From assembly GCA_030512295.1 (NCBI GenBank), contig JAULSR010000005.1, positions 1,736,001 through 1,800,000 of the forward strand: a DNA stretch of 64,000 nucleotides, given 5' to 3'. The position numbers and the translations under genes were made by a program. This document shows, in pieces, positions 59,892 through 64,000 of the stretch; the stretch's first letter is position 1; each line of letters begins with the position of its first letter. The notes beneath the pieces were generated by a model, which saw only the letters and a program-made list of their open reading frames with translations, did no database searches and had not been told where the DNA came from. Origin of the DNA: Bombardia bombarda. Lineage: Eukaryota; Ascomycota; Sordariomycetes; Sordariales; Lasiosphaeriaceae.

Positions 59892-60126
59892 AAAAAACCA
59901 ACCAAACACCCAAGTTCAAGCTTGCTTTGAAACCCTCTCTTTTTTGTTAACTTGTACAAACAACGGTCAACATGGGGGATTTACCATGCTACCGTACCAC
60001 CCGCTCATCTATCTATTCTAGTAGAACCAGTAGCTCTGTTCTTGCTTCAACAATCAACGGCCAAGAACCGAATATCACCTAACCCCCTCCCCAAGCCTTA
60101 TCTAAGAAAAAGAAAAAAAAAATTTC

Positions 60127-63100
60127 TTACAAAGCCCTAACAACACTCGTCTCATCAAACAAATCCTTCAACAAGTTCTGCACACACCCCTCCCAGTCCA
60201 CCGGCGTCATAGCATACGTCGACTCAAACGCATAGATACTCAACTGCCCGAAAAACGGCCGCAGTATCTTGCCCACGAGCTCGTCCTTCCTGTCTATGCT
60301 CACCTCGTCGCTGATGCCCCCCGGCGCCCCTAGCAGCGGCCTCTTGTACGGCCCCGCCGCGGCTGCCGTGTGCGCGGCCGAGTCAACATGGACGAGCCCC
60401 GCAGAAGATCCGATCGCAACAGTGCCCAGCTCCTCCGAGACCTCGTCGACGAGCGCAACGGGCTGGTACGCCGACGACCGGTACACGGCGTCGATGGTGT
60501 CGGTGACAAAGAGCCACTCGTGGAGCTGGAAGTCGTCTGGCGCGGCGCATACCAAGAGATCCAGCAGCTTGCAGGCCTGCAGGATGGACGGGTTGTTGTA
60601 TGTATCAGACGGCACGCTGTGGTCGGGCGCCACCACCGACGAGACCGCGGCGTGCAGCTCCGTGTTGATTATGGGCCAGACTGGCGCCAGGTGGATGGCA
60701 CTGGTTTTTAGGACCAGCGCGCGCACAACCATGTATGCCTCGGCGCGCGTAGTCGACGAGGGCGAAGATGTGCATGTTGCGCCTAGCAGTTCGACCAGCT
60801 TGTCGAGAATGGCTGGCAGGTCCGTGACAAATGCATCACTACCGCATGCAAGGATCAGGGTGGCGACGCGGCGGAGGTGAAGCTGCGTCTTTCGGTCTGC
60901 TTCCAGACGCGCCGACGTGGCGCCGACGCCAAAGACAATGCCCGCGGTCGTGGGAGGTGTGATGCGAGCCAAAAGTTCTGGCATCCTCTCTTTGTCGGTG
61001 ACGGTCCATTGCTTCAGCAGTGGCAACCAGTCGCTGCGGACAAGAGTGATGTTTGAGTTGAAGAAGCGGGAGTCGTTGAATGCATCGGCTACATCCTTCT
61101 TCCACGACTTTTGGTTATTTGGGAGCCTTGAGAGTTCCTGGAGCAACACCAGGGTGCTTTTCGAGACAGTGTCGGGGAATGCTTTTGAGCGTAGTGTTGG
61201 TCCGATGACGTTGGCAGACACTGATGTGGCCGCCGTGAGGATACGGTCATTTTCTACCAGAATCTTGGGCAGGTTCGGTACGATTGTCGACAAGATGCCA
61301 ACGACATCATCAGCCCGATCACTGGGTGGCCTGGCCACTGACGACTGGCGAGACGTTTCACTGGGCCGCTTGTCGCCAGTATCCGAAAAGCTTGTGGGTC
61401 TTGTAGTAAAGATGGCCGTGAGAAGCCGCAGAAACAAATCCTAGATCGCTGAGCATTAGCAAGCCGATTCACGGGATTTGTCATAGCTAGTCAAATTAGG
61501 GTCACAATGACATACCGCAAGCTCACGACGCATCTTCCGCTGTTCTCCAAAGTTAGTATTATCCACCTTCTCCCCCAAAATGGCCGCGAATTCAAGCAAG
61601 CTCGGAAGTGTCTGTCGGTGGGGGAAGGGGTTGCCCAAGAGGTCCTTCAAGAAGGCCATGCAGTCCTGCCAAATTTCATCCATAGCGTCATCCTCCAGAG
61701 ACCGAGCATAGTCCACCAAGAAAATAACAACGTCCGTGTCCTGAAGCTCAATTGTAAGCGTCGATCTCCTTGATGGGTCCAAAGCACCAGGGTTTGTCCG
61801 ACTGTAAATGGCGTTAAAAAGAGCCGGAATGGTGTGTTTAGGCCGAGAGCCATCCAGTGCGGGAAGGAGGTTGAAGACTTCAGCATGTTTGGATAGGTCA
61901 GTGCTATCCATAGAGCCCTTCCATATTCCAATCACAGTCTCCAAACACTCGAGTGTTTCCGCAGCGAACAAATGCTCCAGGAGCCTTCTTGCACGGTTCC
62001 TCATACGCAAAGAGGTATATGTAAACGAGGCTCCCGAGGTGACGTCCTGCAGCGCTGAGTCGCTTCCTTGACCCCAAGACCAAATCGTGAAGCAAATACG
62101 GACAGCGTCTTGAAAGGCGAGCAGAACAGTAAGTCTATCATTTGCCGTAGCACTGCGGGACTGGGGGGCGTCGGAAGCAAAGACGCCCGACACCATATTC
62201 CCAAAAAAGCTTTGAGGCTGGTCTGGACTCTTGACAACCTGGGCTCTGGCCTCTTCAGCCAGTAGCCTATCGTGTCCTTTAGCCAAAACCTGCTCAAGGC
62301 CATTGAGGAGGGATACTAATGTGGTTTCTGGTCCAACTGCCTCATGCATAGGCGACTGGTCTGTTGCTCTGAAGAGACGCTGGAGACTGCCAAAAGTGCT
62401 GCTGATTTGATCGCACAGCGTCCCCACAAGGGGTATCACTACTTGAAATATTGAATCCGAGTAAAGGGGTAGACATTCGGTGAGAAACCCGATCCAGCTG
62501 TCCAAGACTGGCCGGCTGCTTGGTGAACTGAGACCCGCAAGGATGCACTTGAGCAGCATCGGAGGAGGAGCCAGTACTAGCGTCGGTTTCTCGCCTGTTA
62601 ATGAGAGTCTGAAGCCTTTGACTGGATCCAGACTCGCGGCACGTTTCTCGTTTGTTGGTGAGACAGGGGGCTCGATGGGAAGCATATCGCGAAGCTTCAG
62701 GGAGGCAAAAACAACATCGAGAAGTAAGACTTGCACATACGGGTCGGGGCCGGTGAGTGATTGCATCAGCCTCTCTATGAGGGGAATCTCGAGATGCAAC
62801 TTCGAAAGGGGTTCCGCGTATGGATTTAGGAGAATCTGATGCAGGACGGTCAGGGCCGAGCGGTAGAGCTGAGTTACCCGCACGTTAAAGTTCTCATCAT
62901 CTCCAGTCTTGTCGCAGGCCATACACTGCAGACAGATCTGAAGAAACAGCTCTTGGAATGGTAGATCGTTGTCCGTTCCGGCTTTGATGGTGGTTAGCTT
63001 ACCAACATTTAATAAGTAGGGGCTTCGGGACTGAGACATACTGATTTCAGAAAGGGGTGGGAAATAAGAGGTGGACCTGACAGTCTTCCTTGCAAGGACA

Positions 63101-64000
63101 GACCACACGGCGTCCGGTGCCCAACGAAGCACATTGGACAGTGAGCGAATATAGTACAACCCCAGGTCGAGGTCATCGTCCCCTTTAAATTGAGCTGCAT
63201 CGCCAGACTCCGCAGATGGCTGCTGACGGCGTAAAAAGGAGAGCTCTGCAAACTTTGAGACAAAAACATCAAAAAGCCTGGAAAATCTGAGTCAGTATTT
63301 CATATCATGCTGACAGTTCAAACAAAATACTCACTTATCTATCCCGACAAGGCTATTTAGCCAAGTCTTGACAGTCATAAACAACTGTGTTCTTTCGTCT
63401 GTAAGGGCGTCCAGCATTAAAAAGAGAGGCCGGGTGAGCATCACCTCATAATTATCCATTCCTCCAAGACGCGGAGGCGCTTTCAGATCGCCATTGGGCG
63501 TCTTGGGGCCTCGCCGGTCTGCTCCGGAGGGATTGTCCTGCAGAGTATGCGACCATAACACGCAAAAGCTCCGGCCAGGATCCGAAGGGCGCCGTGCAAA
63601 TGTGCCGACGGTATCCTTCTCGAGTATTAAGGAGCAAATAGCAGCTTCGATATCGCGGTTCGAGGGCGTTAAAGCAGTCTGGAGTAGCCAAAGACTACGC
63701 ACCGCCTCTACATGATATTTAGGCTCTGAAGCCGAGAGAAACGACCACGCATGTCGTACTAAAGGGGTAACAAGTTCGGACAGCTCAACGGGCGAGATTC
63801 GACCGGCAGAGTATAGGTGTGTGGATAGAGGTAAAATCGATGAATATGTGGTGAAGGGTATGGCCACTTCAGAGAGACATTGATGAAGAGCGGCTAGGAG
63901 TTGTTTGGTGTTAAGGAAGGATTTGTTGGGCGATTTGGACAGAAGCAGCATGAGAACTCGGCTCTTTACTCCCACTTCTGTATCGGGCTCTTTTCTGCTC
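60127..64000 (-). CDS. DOP1/Dopey protein, C-terminal part (runs off the right edge)
   Basis: Exons 64000-63335, 63277-61516 and 61440-60127 are continuous in frame and encode about 1,246 residues; the N terminus lies beyond the window. The sequence is helical, with features of Dopey proteins: a middle region (PYLLNVGKLTTIKAG, NPYAEPLSKLHLEIPLIERL) and the conserved C-terminal block QLHLRRVATLILACGSD, EAYMVVRALVLKTSAIHLAP, LLDLLVCAAPDDFQLHEWLF. In yeast Dop1 works with Mon2 in endosome-to-Golgi transport and organisation (family knowledge). Full proteins are about 1,700-1,900 residues, so roughly one third is missing. It ends 235 bases from the convergent TGS1 stop. Confidence 0.93.

Overview
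The window is nuclear DNA from a filamentous ascomycete (Pezizomycotina, most likely a Sordariomycete). The evidence is short introns (about 50-130 bases) with GTAAGT-like donors, CTAAC/CTGAC branch points and YAG acceptors; a class IV chitin synthase; a GPI-anchored Cu-only superoxide dismutase; a Zn(II)2Cys6 regulator; and long gene-free stretches rich in simple repeats. I see no tRNA, rRNA, CRISPR array or recognisable transposon.

Layout. 1.8-5.6 kb: class IV chitin synthase, with a probable intron in its 5' leader. 9.5-12.0 kb: WD40/DUF2415-like protein with a (GAC)19 poly-Asp tract. 14.0-17.0 kb: a convergent pair made of a four-exon HAD-terpene cyclase fusion (drimane-synthase type, DxDTT motif) and a short-chain dehydrogenase, followed by a decayed SGNH-hydrolase/FG-GAP pseudogene (17.9-19.1 kb). 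19.3-25.4 kb: a ten-exon giant ankyrin protein with an N-terminal nucleotidyltransferase-like segment and a one-base frame break. 26.5-27.0 kb: three-exon gene for the small V-ATPase Vo subunit f (RNase kappa homologue). 30.3-31.2 kb: secreted Cu-only SOD. 35.9-38.1 kb: molybdenum-cofactor-sulfurase-like aminotransferase lacking a MOSC domain. 38.1-49.7 kb: 11.6 kb without a supportable gene, ending at a Zn2Cys6 factor (49.7-51.2 kb). 54.4-64.0 kb: a dense housekeeping block with a DUF202 membrane protein, OST2/DAD1, GRASP/Grh1, TGS1 (with a second one-base frame break) and the C-terminal part of DOP1/Dopey running off the right edge.

Functional picture. The right block is secretory pathway and RNA-cap biology: N-glycosylation, Golgi structure and secretion, endosome-Golgi trafficking, cap hypermethylation. 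Chitin synthase, Cu-only SOD and V-ATPase subunit f are wall, surface and vacuole functions. The most interesting part is the 14-19 kb segment, which looks like a minimal or eroded terpenoid locus: a protonation-initiated sesquiterpene cyclase plus one oxidoreductase, with no P450 or transporter next to it.

Exon boundaries were assigned by hand from splice signals and reading-frame continuity. All multi-exon CDS entries give the outer span, with exons listed in the evidence.
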